This document shows positions 1 through 7,958 of a stretch of 64,000 bases of DNA, one piece after another. Each line of letters begins with the position of its first letter. Position 1 is the first letter of the stretch. The DNA comes from an uncultured Lachnospiraceae bacterium (GTDB lineage: Bacteria; Bacillota; Clostridia; Lachnospirales; Lachnospiraceae): positions 1 through 64,000 of the forward strand of contig CAJTMW010000003.1 in NCBI GenBank assembly GCA_910577275.1. Reading direction: 5' to 3'. The notes under the pieces are model-generated. The model was not told the origin of the DNA. It did no database searches and saw only the letters and a list, made by a program, of their open reading frames with translations. Made by a program: the position numbers and the translations under genes.

Positions 1-648
1 GAAATCGAAGTGACTAACCAGAAGTTACGGCAGTTAAAGGCGCGTATCTCCAAACTGCAAAACTGGTTAAAGGAAGAAGCCGAGAACACCGAGCCGCCCA
101 CCCTTGCCGACTATATTCAAGGCATACTGTCACGCAAGGTACAGACGGGAAAACCGGGATATTCCCAATCCCTCTATAACCTCAAAGACGCGGCAAAAAT
201 GCTGAACTTCCTGCAAACCAACAACATCATGGATATGGCGGGGCTTGATGAAAAATTCAAGTCCATGATAGGGGAACAACTGGATATTCAAGGGAAACTG
301 AAACCCGTTGAACGGCGGTTAGGCACTCTGAAAAAGCACTTAGAGCAAGCCGACATTTATTTCAAGTGTAAGGGAAAGAAGCCGCTGACCGAAGCCGAGC
401 AAATCCTATTCACAACGGCGAAAGATTATCTCAAAGGTGTGATGAACGGCAAGACCACAATCCCGACAAAGGCATGGAAAGAAGAATACACTAGGCTGAC
501 CGCCGAGAGGAAAACGCTCAATCAGCGGTATCTTGCATTGAAAGAGGAAGTGAAAGAAGCGGAGAAAATCAGAAAGAGTGTTTACAGTATCTTGCGGCAG
601 GAACAGCGGGAACAACAGCCCCACAGAAAGCAGGATATGGAGCGATAA
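1..648 (+). CDS. C-terminal part of a conjugative-element relaxase (partial, runs off left edge)
   Basis: The reading frame is open from base 1, so the GTG at 10 is not a true start and the gene begins outside the window. About 215 residues are visible. They are highly charged and helical, with coiled-coil-like heptads near both ends. The wording (LQNWLKEEAENTEPPTLADYI, YLKGVMNGKTTIPTKAWK, ILRQEQREQQP near the end) matches what I know of the C-terminal extension of MobA/MobL-like relaxases in Clostridia integrative and conjugative elements. The catalytic HUH domain is not in view. The role in the full protein would be nicking at oriT and leading the transferred strand. It marks the right side of a mobile element. 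Confidence 0.7.
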   Translation, partial: EIEVTNQKLRQLKARISKLQNWLKEEAENTEPPTLADYIQGILSRKVQTGKPGYSQSLYNLKDAAKMLNFLQTNNIMDMAGLDEKFKSMIGEQLDIQGKLKPVERRLGTLKKHLEQADIYFKCKGKKPLTEAEQILFTTAKDYLKGVMNGKTTIPTKAWKEEYTRLTAERKTLNQRYLALKEEVKEAEKIRKSVYSILRQEQREQQPHRKQDMER

Positions 649-847
649 AAGAAAGGGTGGCGGGATAGTCAACACTTGTCACCACCGCCCTGTTTTGGAC
701 TTTTATTAGACCGATAAACTGGAATTTGGTTTTACACTTTTTCATAGGGCAAAGCCCGTGACCGAGATAGAGCGTCAGCGGAATTGAGGTGCATGGCGGA
801 CTCGGCTATAAATTGGAATAAGTCCTATAACCAATTTTTCAATTATA

Positions 848-1300
848 TTATAAAGTTAATGTAGCAATATATTGATTGCCTTTTTTTTCAAAAGAGGCTT
901 TTTCATTACGCCAAATATTATAAGAAACTATATTATTTATAGGTATATGCCCATGTAAAATATGTATTCCATGTCTTCTGGCTTCGGCCAAAACCATATT
1001 AAATGCCTGCGTTCCCCAATGCTGTCCCCAATACGGACTTGCTAACCAATATCCACAATTGAACACTCCATTTCTAACTTTGCTTAGAGAAATTGTGCCA
1101 CACACAGCCCCATTTATCAAAATAACAAAGTATTTTGAGTTCCTTTTGGTTATCCAATCATTTGTTTTTATCCAAAATTCATCCTCTGTTATTTTGTCTA
1201 CAACAGATGGGCATAATCTTTCTTTTAAAACATCATCCGTATTGAGTATCTTGACTAAATCTTTGACATACTGTTTCTCGAATTTCTCCAACTGAAGCAT
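848..1300 (-). CDS. GNAT family N-acetyltransferase (RimJ/RimL-like)
   Basis: A 150-residue protein with a single GNAT domain, presumably transferring an acetyl group from acetyl-CoA to an amine. It shows the RimJ/RimL-type pattern: a central strand (YFVILINGAVCGTISL), then NCGYWLASPYWGQHWGTQAF in the acetyl-CoA-binding region, and a late N-x-x-S-x-x-IWRNEKASFEKKG motif typical of the last helix. An ATG with the upstream AGAAGGTGAAAAG region supports the start. It lies between the relaxase tail and the end of the mobile-element stretch, so it is probably cargo of that element. Substrate is not predictable; protein N-terminus, small amine or antibiotic are all possible. Confidence 0.75.
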   Translation of the reverse strand: MLQLEKFEKQYVKDLVKILNTDDVLKERLCPSVVDKITEDEFWIKTNDWITKRNSKYFVILINGAVCGTISLSKVRNGVFNCGYWLASPYWGQHWGTQAFNMVLAEARRHGIHILHGHIPINNIVSYNIWRNEKASFEKKGNQYIATLTL

Positions 1301-1348
1301 TTCTTTTCACCTTCTCAAATCCCGATTTATCGGTTTGTACTGGAGAAA

Positions 1349-1354
1349 ATTATA
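1349..1354 (-). promoter_or_regulatory. Extended -10 promoter for the GNAT gene
   Basis: Read on the minus strand the sequence is TGGTATAAT, an extended -10 (TGn-TATAAT). No good -35 is seen 17 bases upstream. It lies about 50 bases before the GNAT start, and a small palindrome (CCGATAAATCGG, 1322-1333) sits between them. Confidence 0.5.
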
Positions 1355-1681
1355 CCATACCCAATTACGAAAAGCGATTCCCGTTCTACGTCCCTTGACC
1401 GTCTGGATTTTTGCCGTTGCCATTTCGCCGCCGAAAACGGCTTCTAAACGCCCACAGGCGCATTTGGCGCCCCGTTTCCCGCCGCACTAACAAGGGCTTG
1501 CGTCAATAACTCAAAAAAGCACTTGACAAAACGTTTCATGCTTTGCTGTCATCCTGCCCTTGATAGATTATTAATGTTGAGTGAAATTTAATTGTACATG
1601 TAATGTTTTTCATTTATAATTTATATGGTAGAAAGTGGAAACGGATGTTTTGTAAATGATTGAGAATGGAGGCGTTGGAAT
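1355..1681. other. Spacer at the probable end of the mobile element
   Basis: There is no convincing gene in this stretch. Bases about 1375-1500 form a G+C-rich block, unlike the AT-rich DNA on either side, which in one minus-strand frame reads as a short degenerate peptide (RLEAVFGGEMATAKIQTVKG), suggesting a gene remnant or a conserved non-coding end. The wording resembles end regions of Clostridia conjugative elements as far as I recall; this is an impression, not a match. Chromosomal-style genes begin right after it at 1682. No att repeat can be paired because the other end is outside the window. Confidence 0.35.
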
Positions 1682-2299
1682 ATGAAGGTGTTGATGATTA
1701 ACGGGAGTCCGAATCCGAAAGGGAATACGGCGATTGCGCTTGGAGAGATGGAGAAGGTTTTTGCGGCGGAAGGGATTGAGACGGAGGTTCTGCATATCGG
1801 GAATAAGGATATCCGCGGGTGTATCGGCTGCAGGAGGTGTGCGCAGACGGGGAAATGTGTGTTTGACGATGCGGTAAATGAAGCGGCGGCAAAGTTTGAG
1901 GCCTGCGACGGGCTTGTGGTGGGCAGTCCGGTTTATTATGCTTCTGCCAATGCCACGCTGGTGGCGTTCCTTACAAGACTTTTCTACAGCACGCATTTTG
2001 ACAAGACTATGAAGGTTGGCGCGGCGGTTGCGGCTGCAAGGCGGGGCGGACTTACGGCTACCTATGATGAATTAAATAAGTTTTTCGGGATTTCGGGAAT
2101 GCCTATTGCCTCCGGTCAGTACTGGAACGGGATTCACGGTGCGCAGCCCGGGGAGGCAAATGAGGACGCGGAAGGTCTGCAGATGATGCGGACGCTTGCA
2201 GGTAATATGGCGTTTCTGATGAAAAGTATTGCCCTTGGAAAAGAGAAATACGGCGTGCCGGAGAAGGAGCCCTTTGAGAGGACGAATTTTATACGGTAG
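1682..2299 (+). CDS. Flavodoxin-fold NAD(P)H-dependent FMN reductase-like protein
   Basis: A 205-residue cytoplasmic protein of the NADPH-dependent FMN reductase/iron-sulfur-flavoprotein family. The N-terminal strand-loop MLMINGSPNPKGNT-type phosphate-binding segment (residues 4-16) binds FMN, and GSPVYYASANATLVAFLTR (about 80-98) is the second flavin loop. Between them lies CIGCRRCAQTGKC (about 47-59), a compact cysteine motif found in this family that could carry an Fe-S cluster or thiols. The length is normal. Likely role: transfer of electrons from NAD(P)H to quinones, flavins or an unknown acceptor. It stands alone, with an ATG preceded by GGAGGCGTTGG. The substrate is unknown. Confidence 0.8.
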   Translation: MKVLMINGSPNPKGNTAIALGEMEKVFAAEGIETEVLHIGNKDIRGCIGCRRCAQTGKCVFDDAVNEAAAKFEACDGLVVGSPVYYASANATLVAFLTRLFYSTHFDKTMKVGAAVAAARRGGLTATYDELNKFFGISGMPIASGQYWNGIHGAQPGEANEDAEGLQMMRTLAGNMAFLMKSIALGKEKYGVPEKEPFERTNFIR

Positions 2300-2463
2300 T
2301 TATACGGCAGGTTTTGAGTGATGAATTGCGGTGGCATTTATGGCATTGCAGGCTGTGTATAAAGAGAATGGCTGCTGCTGCCTTTTGACGTAGATAAAAG
2401 GACATGAGAGGGTGATTGCACATTCTTTTGGCAGATAAAATTAGAAAGTTTTTCATAATCTTC

Positions 2464-2490
2464 TTGCGGAAAGTCCTGGGGGGGTATAAT
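2464..2490 (+). promoter_or_regulatory. Possible promoter of the secreted-protein gene
   Basis: A perfect -10 (TATAAT, 2485-2490) follows a run of seven G residues. The best -35 is TTGCGG (2464-2469) with a short 15-base spacer, so only the -10 is convincing. The start codon is 64 bases downstream of the -10. Confidence 0.4.
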
Positions 2491-2554
2491 ACAAGCAGAT
2501 TTGGAAAAATATTTTTCGCACTTTGGGATTTGGTTTAAGGAGGGTATTTTAACG

Positions 2555-3202
2555 ATGAAAATGAAAAGACTTTTAGCATTGATTGCAGCAAGTATTATGA
2601 CAGTTTCCGCATGTATGGTAGTATCTGCGGCGGAAATTAAGGAATCTGTATCAGGAAATGAGATTGTGGAAGAGACTGACGGGCGCGAAATTATGGATGG
2701 ACGCGAAGCCGAAATAGCCAGAGCGGCAGAAGCTCATGCACTTGAAATTGCAGCAACTGGAATTCCTTATGCGGCATGGATTGGAGCTGAAAGCGAAGGA
2801 AAGAGCATTGGCGAGTATATCAGTAATTCTGTTATGGAACTTCCGGGACTTGACGAGGTTACACCTGTAGGTCAGGGAGGAGGCGTTGTTCTTGATGGAA
2901 AAACCAGTAATGTCAGCTTTTCAATCCAGAAGCCTTTGCCTGCATATGTTGATTTGGCAAAAGCGCAGGCAGCTACTGTGAGCGGTAAGGTATTGAATGT
3001 GGTTGACCCTAAAACAACGGCCATTTTTGAAACCGCTACTGTAAACTTTTATATGCCTGGTGTGACAGCAGAGCAGAAAATTCAGGTGTATCAGTATGTT
3101 GATAAGCAATGGGTGAGCCTGAGCGTAGCAGAAGTTAGAGAGGACCATGTCGTGGTAGATATGACCTCTTTGGGAGTGACAGCATTTGTTGAAGTACAGT
3201 AA
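2555..3202 (+). CDS. Secreted protein of unknown function
   Basis: I do not recognise this family. The ATG at 2555 is chosen over a TTG at 2501 because it has AAGGAGGG nine bases upstream and begins a clear signal peptide (MKMKRLLALIAASIMTVSA, cleavage likely after VVSA near residue 25). The mature protein is about 190 residues: an acidic stretch with two DGRE motifs, an alanine-rich helix, then a beta-rich C-terminal half. That half (VSFSIQKPLPAYVDLAK, ATVNFYMPGVTAEQKIQVYQYVDKQWV, DHVVVDMTSLGVTAFVEV) looks like a small immunoglobulin-like or IPT-style strand domain. No membrane anchor or sortase motif is seen. A strong terminator follows it, so it is a single-gene unit. Confidence 0.65.
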   Translation: MKMKRLLALIAASIMTVSACMVVSAAEIKESVSGNEIVEETDGREIMDGREAEIARAAEAHALEIAATGIPYAAWIGAESEGKSIGEYISNSVMELPGLDEVTPVGQGGGVVLDGKTSNVSFSIQKPLPAYVDLAKAQAATVSGKVLNVVDPKTTAIFETATVNFYMPGVTAEQKIQVYQYVDKQWVSLSVAEVREDHVVVDMTSLGVTAFVEVQ

Positions 3203-3241
3203 ATATTAGGGTTGAAGTTTGAAAGCCAAGTGTGAAAATTT

Positions 3242-3273
3242 GCGGGCTGCTGTTTTTAAGGCAGCCCGTTTTC
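3242..3273 (+). terminator. Rho-independent terminator
   Basis: GGGCTGC (3244-3250) pairs with GCAGCCC (3261-3267) around a T-rich loop and is followed by GTTTTCC. It lies 40 bases after the secreted-protein gene. Confidence 0.75.
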
Positions 3274-3333
3274 CATATATACGAAGCATGCTTTTTGCAA
3301 TAATGTTAATAAAAATGGAGATGAAGTTCAGTT

Positions 3334-4911
3334 ATGAAAGATGATAGTATAAAGTGGAAAAGGCATATATTGCAGGAAACAGTGGCAGTATATGTGTTTT
3401 TAATAATGGTGGTTTATCCTTTATATTATCAAAATAAATATTATGATATTGGATATGCCAAATGGAAATTTTTTTTAATTCTGACTTTGGGAGTGGGAAC
3501 TATTTGGGCGTCCGTATCGTTTTTTACGACAATAGTAAAAATACACAGAGATGGATTTATAGGTTATAAGGGATGGAATATTTCTACTGTTGATGGCTTT
3601 ATGCTGGCGTATTTTATTTCTGTTTTGCTGTCATCATTGTGCTCTCCTTATAAAGAGCAGATAATATGGGGATATAGCGGGTGGTATATGGGGGTAATTG
3701 CACAGCTGTGCTTTTTATTGATTTACTATTTTGTATCACGCTATTGGAGGCGGGAAACAACTGCTGTTCTCTGCTATTTTACAGCTGCCTTTTTTGTGTG
3801 TCTGCTTGCAGTCCTGATGCGATATGGTATAGACCCTCTTGGCTTATATGTAGGACTAGAGGAAAAATATATTGCTAATTTTTTGTCAACCATAGGACAG
3901 GTGACATGGTTTTCAAGCTATGTGGCACTTATAATTCCGTTGGGGGTATTTGTATTCTGGTTTTATGACAATGTCTATGTGCGGATTCTGGGAGGGGCAT
4001 TTATAGTAGTTGGGTTTATGGCATCTGTGACGCAAAATTGTGACAGCATATTTATTGCTTTGGGGATTTTGCTTTGGGTAATGTTTTATATTTCTCTGGA
4101 ATCAAAAAAGCAATTCCGGCGTTTTTTGGAGATGCTTATTATATGCTTTACAAGCTTTCAGCTTACAGGTATTTTACAGAAAATATTTACAGAAAGAGTA
4201 ATTTTGCCAGATAGATTATCGTTATTTTTCACCCAAGGGAAAGTAACCAGATTTTTTTTACTTGTTATTATTCTATTTTATGTTTGTTTTAGAAAATCGG
4301 AAAATGAAAGATGGTTGGATATTAACAGGATAAAAAAAATAAGAACAGGGTTATCAGGAATGGTAGTTGCTGCAGTGATTATTACAGTAATATATATTAC
4401 TCTAAATACATTAGGCAGGCTTCCAGAGAATATGAGTAGTAGTAGCAATTACCTTTTATTTGATGAGTATTGGGGAAATAATCGAGGCTTTTCATGGACA
4501 ATTGCGATTAAAGCTTTTTTCAAAGGAGATATTGTGCGCAAGCTTTTAGGGTGTGGGCCGGATGGTTTTTCTTTATTTGTCCAGAATTTTTTTAATGAAG
4601 AATTGACAGAAAAATGGGGTGGGGGAGGTATGCTGGCCTGTGCCCATAATGAATGGCTGAATACCCTTGTGAATATGGGAGTTGCAGGTTTTTTTTCATA
4701 TATGGGAATCTTTATTTCAGCGGTATGCAGATTTTTCGGGAAATCAAAAGAACATCCAGAGTTGATGGCAATATCGATTTCCATTATGTGTTATATGGGG
4801 CATAATTTTTTTTGTTATCAGCAAATTGTATGTACGCCCGTAGTGTTTATATTAATAGGCGCAGGGGAGGCAATTATCCGTGATGAAAAATATATTTCCC
4901 GTTGTGGTTAA
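3334..4911 (+). CDS. O-antigen ligase/polymerase-like polytopic membrane protein
   Basis: A 525-residue integral membrane protein with roughly eleven to thirteen hydrophobic segments. Its pattern fits the O-antigen ligase (Wzy/WaaL-like) family: closely spaced helices in the N-terminal half, a large extracellular loop near residues 370-430 (MSSSSNYLLFDEYWGNNRGFSW, then a GCGPDGFSLF segment), then AHNEWLNTLVNMGVAGFFSY, the conserved H-N-x-x-L region of the family. Likely role: joining or polymerising lipid-linked glycans on the outer face of the membrane. No glycosyltransferase or flippase is nearby, so it is an orphan. It is visibly more AT-rich than its neighbours (runs of T and A, ATA codons), suggesting transfer. 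Confidence 0.7.
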   Translation: MKDDSIKWKRHILQETVAVYVFLIMVVYPLYYQNKYYDIGYAKWKFFLILTLGVGTIWASVSFFTTIVKIHRDGFIGYKGWNISTVDGFMLAYFISVLLSSLCSPYKEQIIWGYSGWYMGVIAQLCFLLIYYFVSRYWRRETTAVLCYFTAAFFVCLLAVLMRYGIDPLGLYVGLEEKYIANFLSTIGQVTWFSSYVALIIPLGVFVFWFYDNVYVRILGGAFIVVGFMASVTQNCDSIFIALGILLWVMFYISLESKKQFRRFLEMLIICFTSFQLTGILQKIFTERVILPDRLSLFFTQGKVTRFFLLVIILFYVCFRKSENERWLDINRIKKIRTGLSGMVVAAVIITVIYITLNTLGRLPENMSSSSNYLLFDEYWGNNRGFSWTIAIKAFFKGDIVRKLLGCGPDGFSLFVQNFFNEELTEKWGGGGMLACAHNEWLNTLVNMGVAGFFSYMGIFISAVCRFFGKSKEHPELMAISISIMCYMGHNFFCYQQIVCTPVVFILIGAGEAIIRDEKYISRCG

Positions 4912-4935
4912 ATTCAGATTTAAAATGGCGTAAAG

Positions 4936-5466
4936 CTACAGCGCACATTCCAACTGGCAGTCATAAGGCTCCTCTGCCACATGTCCCTGATGATACCATG
5001 CGGCCTCTACACAGCCCATAGCCTTATAGAAGGCCTGGCTTTCCACGGCGGAATGAGCGGAGATATAGAGCTTTTTTGCGCCGTTTTGCCGAGCCCAGTC
5101 CTTTGCCGCCAGAAAGAGCGCTTTTCCTGCGCCCTGTCCCCGCATATCCTCGGAGACGTGAATGGACGCCAAATCAAGGTACCTGTTTTCACCGCCAAAC
5201 AGGCCGGATGTTACGGCGGCAAAGCCTTTCAGGCATCCGTCCGAAAAAGCGCCGAAAACAAAGCCCCCTTCAAGCAGAGTGCGCCTTAAACAGTCAATTA
5301 ATACCCGGTAGTCTTCTTCGCTCCAGTCGTCAATAAAGGGGTCGTCTTTAATTACCCATGCGCCGGCCTCATGGCGCCAGCATCCGGTGACAACCTGACG
5401 GCGGATGAAATCCTTAAATAATGCGCGGTTAATTTCATCAGGTTCTATTTTTCTGTATTGAATCAT
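4936..5466 (-). CDS. GNAT family N-acetyltransferase
   Basis: A 176-residue GNAT protein. The acetyl-CoA pyrophosphate loop is clear as DMRGQGAGKALFLAAKDWA (about residues 109-127), preceded by the strand ASIHVS and followed by KKLYISAHSAVESQAFYKAMGCVEA, the usual late part of motif B. The N-terminal 40 residues (WRHEAGAWVIKDDPFIDDWSEEDY) resemble small GNATs that act on free amino compounds. It is convergent with the O-antigen-ligase-like gene, with 24 bases between the stops. A promoter with an overlapping palindrome lies upstream, so it may be inducible. Substrate unknown. Confidence 0.8.
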   Translation of the reverse strand: MIQYRKIEPDEINRALFKDFIRRQVVTGCWRHEAGAWVIKDDPFIDDWSEEDYRVLIDCLRRTLLEGGFVFGAFSDGCLKGFAAVTSGLFGGENRYLDLASIHVSEDMRGQGAGKALFLAAKDWARQNGAKKLYISAHSAVESQAFYKAMGCVEAAWYHQGHVAEEPYDCQLECAL

Positions 5467-5495
5467 GGCAAATCCCTCCCCAATATTTTATACTG

Positions 5496-5527
5496 ATTTT
5501 ATATGAAATATTGTTGATATTCAACAA
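5496..5527 (-). promoter_or_regulatory. Promoter with overlapping palindromic operator
   Basis: On the minus strand, TTGAAT (plus 5519-5524) and TAAAAT (plus 5496-5501) are separated by exactly 17 bases, about 30 bases before the GNAT start. The -35 lies inside a perfect 17-base palindrome TTGTTGATATTCAACAA (5511-5527). Its size and position suit a dimeric repressor such as a MarR-type protein; the regulator is not identified. Confidence 0.55.
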
Positions 5528-5704
5528 TTAGTTTCGAAAGAATCTGTAAATTTCTATAAAAAATAAATATTGTACCTGTTTTTTCCTTTAGATTATAGTA
5601 TAATAATCCTTACATATATAAATTGGCAGCCAAAGCAGATGCCGGATTGTTATTTGCGGCATGCAAATACCGCTTCGGGTGCGGAAGGGAAGGTAAGAAG
5701 GTAA

Positions 5705-6595
5705 ATGGAGGCAAAAATTAAAATTTCCGGTTTTGCGGACGAAATCAGCGCTGATTTTGTTACGCAGCTTAAAACGGTTACCGGGTTGGGGATGCATTAC
5801 ATTTCACTGAGAGCCGCCGACGGAAAAGGAATTGCGGACTACACGGTTTCAGAGGTGGAAGAAAAGCTTCTGCCAAAGCTTGCGGAATATCAGGTAAAGG
5901 TATCCTCGCTCGGCTCTCCCATTGGAAAAGTCGGCATAGAAGACGAGGAGGGCTTCGGGAAGCAGAAGGAGCAGTTAAAGGAGCTGTGTAAAATCTGTAA
6001 ACTGTTGGGGTGCAGGTACATACGGATGTTCAGCTTTTTTATACCGGAGGGAAAAGACCCGGAGGATTACCGGGAAAAGGTAATTGGCAAACTGAATCAG
6101 TTTCTGGAAATTGCCAGACCTTATGATGTGATACTTCTCCATGAAAATGAAAAGGAAATTTACGGCGATACAGGCGAGCGGTGCAAGGTATTGTTTGAAG
6201 CCCTGAAAGACGGGCATTTCCAGGCAGCCTTTGACTTCGCAAACTTTGTTCAGTGCGGGGAAGACACGGAAAAGTGCTGGGATATGCTGCGGCCTTATAT
6301 CGAATATATCCACATCAAGGATGCAGTCTCAACGGACAAAGAAAACGTGGTATGCGGAACCGGAGAGGGCAAAATCAAGGAGCTCCTTGAGCGGGCGATT
6401 ATTAAGGAAGGCTATGAAGGCTTCCTGACCCTGGAACCTCATCTGGTATTGTTCGACTCGCTGGCTTCACTGGAAACGACGGCGGCGGAAAATGTCATAA
6501 AGGAGAACAAGGCAAAGGACGGGGCCGAGGGCTATACCATGCAGTATAAGGCGCTGTGCGGGATTTTAGACGAAATAAAGGCGGTTTATTCATAA
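5705..6595 (+). CDS. Sugar phosphate isomerase/epimerase-like TIM-barrel protein
   Basis: A 296-residue protein of the xylose-isomerase-like TIM-barrel family (IolE/IolI type). The metal-binding ligands expected of the family are present in order: E in ILLHENEKEIYGD (about 142-154), D in AAFDFANFVQ (about 177-186), H-x-K-D in YIHIKDAV (about 204-211) and E in FLTLEPHL (about 242-249). It therefore should bind a divalent metal and catalyse isomerisation, epimerisation or beta-elimination on a sugar or inositol derivative. It heads a run of four sugar-type genes and a LacI gene, all on the plus strand, and precedes the first oxidoreductase by 78 bases. The ATG is preceded by AAGGTAAGAAGGT. The exact substrate is unknown. 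Confidence 0.78.
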   Translation: MEAKIKISGFADEISADFVTQLKTVTGLGMHYISLRAADGKGIADYTVSEVEEKLLPKLAEYQVKVSSLGSPIGKVGIEDEEGFGKQKEQLKELCKICKLLGCRYIRMFSFFIPEGKDPEDYREKVIGKLNQFLEIARPYDVILLHENEKEIYGDTGERCKVLFEALKDGHFQAAFDFANFVQCGEDTEKCWDMLRPYIEYIHIKDAVSTDKENVVCGTGEGKIKELLERAIIKEGYEGFLTLEPHLVLFDSLASLETTAAENVIKENKAKDGAEGYTMQYKALCGILDEIKAVYS

Positions 6596-6673
6596 TTAAA
6601 AAGCTTTTAACATGGCTGATATCAGCGTTAGCTGTTATCCTATATAAAATGAAAAAAGAGAAGGAGAATTCAA

Positions 6674-7867
6674 ATGGAAAAAGTACGTTATGGCTTAATC
6701 GGTATTGGTGCGCAGGGGGGCGCGTATGCAGGCTTTCTGACGGGAAAGGGCGGAATGTTTGGTATGCCCGCGCCGGAGTGCCCGCCTCATTGCGCTTTAG
6801 GGGCATTGTGCGACATTGACCCGGAAAAGGAAGCAATGTGCAGGGAAAAGTATCCTGAATATCCTTTTTATAAGGATTGGAAAGAAATGGTGAATTCCGG
6901 CGACGTGGATGCGGTTATCACGACGGTTCCTCATTATCTGCACACGGAAATTGCAATTTACTGTCTGGAGCACGGCATGAACGTTCTCGTTGAAAAGCCT
7001 GCCGGAGTTTATGCAAAAGCGGTTCGCGAGATGAATGAATGCGCGGCAGCCCATCCCGATGTGGCGTTTGGGATTATGTTCAATCAGAGAACCAACAAGC
7101 TTTATCAGAAGATAAAAGAAATCGTTGCTTCCGGCGAGCTTGGCGAGCTTCGGCGTACCAGCTGGATTATCAATTCCTGGTGGCGTCCTGACAGCTATTA
7201 CAGGCAGAGCGCGTGGCGCGCTACCTGGGGAGGAGAAGGCGGCGGCGTTCTCGTGAATCAGGCGCCTCATCAGCTTGACCTGTGGCAATGGATTTGCGGC
7301 GTGCCCAGCAAGGTATATGCAAAGTGCCTGTATGGCTGCCACAGAGATATTGTGGTAGAAAACGACGTAACCGTTGTAACAGAATATCCTAACGGCGCAA
7401 CGGGAAGCTTTATCACCTGTACCCATGACCCCATCGGCACGGACCGTCTGGAAATTGACTTGAAGGGCGGTAAGATTGTGGTTGACGGCAGCGCAAAGGC
7501 TACGGTTTACCGTCTGAAAAAGGATGAGGACGAGCTCAATGCATCCTTGAGCATGGGAGAGCTTTCACGGCTGACCAGCGGAAATTCTGCGGGGGCGAAT
7601 GATTTATACACAGTGGAAGAATTTGAAAATACGGACGGCTGGGGACTGCAGCACACAACGGTTATGGAGAACTTCGCATTACATATTTTAAAGGGCGAAG
7701 AACTTCTTGCTCCCGGCTCCGACGGGATTAACGGCGTGAACCTGGCAAATGCCATTCTGCTTTCCTCCTGGCTTGGTAAGGAAGTGGATAATCCGGTGGA
7801 CGAGGATGTGTATCTGGCAGAATTAAACAAGAAGATTGCGGAAGAAGGGAAGTTCCCTACCCGCTGA
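6674..7867 (+). CDS. Gfo/Idh/MocA family oxidoreductase
   Basis: A 397-residue NAD(P)-dependent sugar oxidoreductase. The Rossmann start is RYGLIGIGAQGGAYAGFL (residues 4-21), a diverged G-x-G-x-x-G, and the conserved catalytic-lysine motif appears as VEKPAGVYAKAV (about 108-119). The C-terminal alpha/beta domain carries VLVNQAPHQLDLWQWICG (about 191-208), with the histidine expected near the active site. Known members oxidise a hydroxyl of a sugar, inositol or glycoside to a ketone, or the reverse. AAGGAG six bases before the ATG supports the start. It is followed 91 bases later by a second member of the family, implying two successive redox steps or two substrates. Confidence 0.85.
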   Translation: MEKVRYGLIGIGAQGGAYAGFLTGKGGMFGMPAPECPPHCALGALCDIDPEKEAMCREKYPEYPFYKDWKEMVNSGDVDAVITTVPHYLHTEIAIYCLEHGMNVLVEKPAGVYAKAVREMNECAAAHPDVAFGIMFNQRTNKLYQKIKEIVASGELGELRRTSWIINSWWRPDSYYRQSAWRATWGGEGGGVLVNQAPHQLDLWQWICGVPSKVYAKCLYGCHRDIVVENDVTVVTEYPNGATGSFITCTHDPIGTDRLEIDLKGGKIVVDGSAKATVYRLKKDEDELNASLSMGELSRLTSGNSAGANDLYTVEEFENTDGWGLQHTTVMENFALHILKGEELLAPGSDGINGVNLANAILLSSWLGKEVDNPVDEDVYLAELNKKIAEEGKFPTR

Positions 7868-7958
7868 GAAATGCTTTGCAAAGAGGCGTCTGCCGCTCGG
7901 GCAGGATAAGTGAAAACAATTTCGCAGTCATTATCTGCGATATGGATGAGGTATAAAG

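Noticed and set aside
6599..6624. AAAAGCTTTT and GCTGATATCAGC as LacI operators
   Set aside because: Both are short palindromes before the first oxidoreductase gene, but neither is repeated at the other promoters of the locus, so the link to the LacI gene is too weak.
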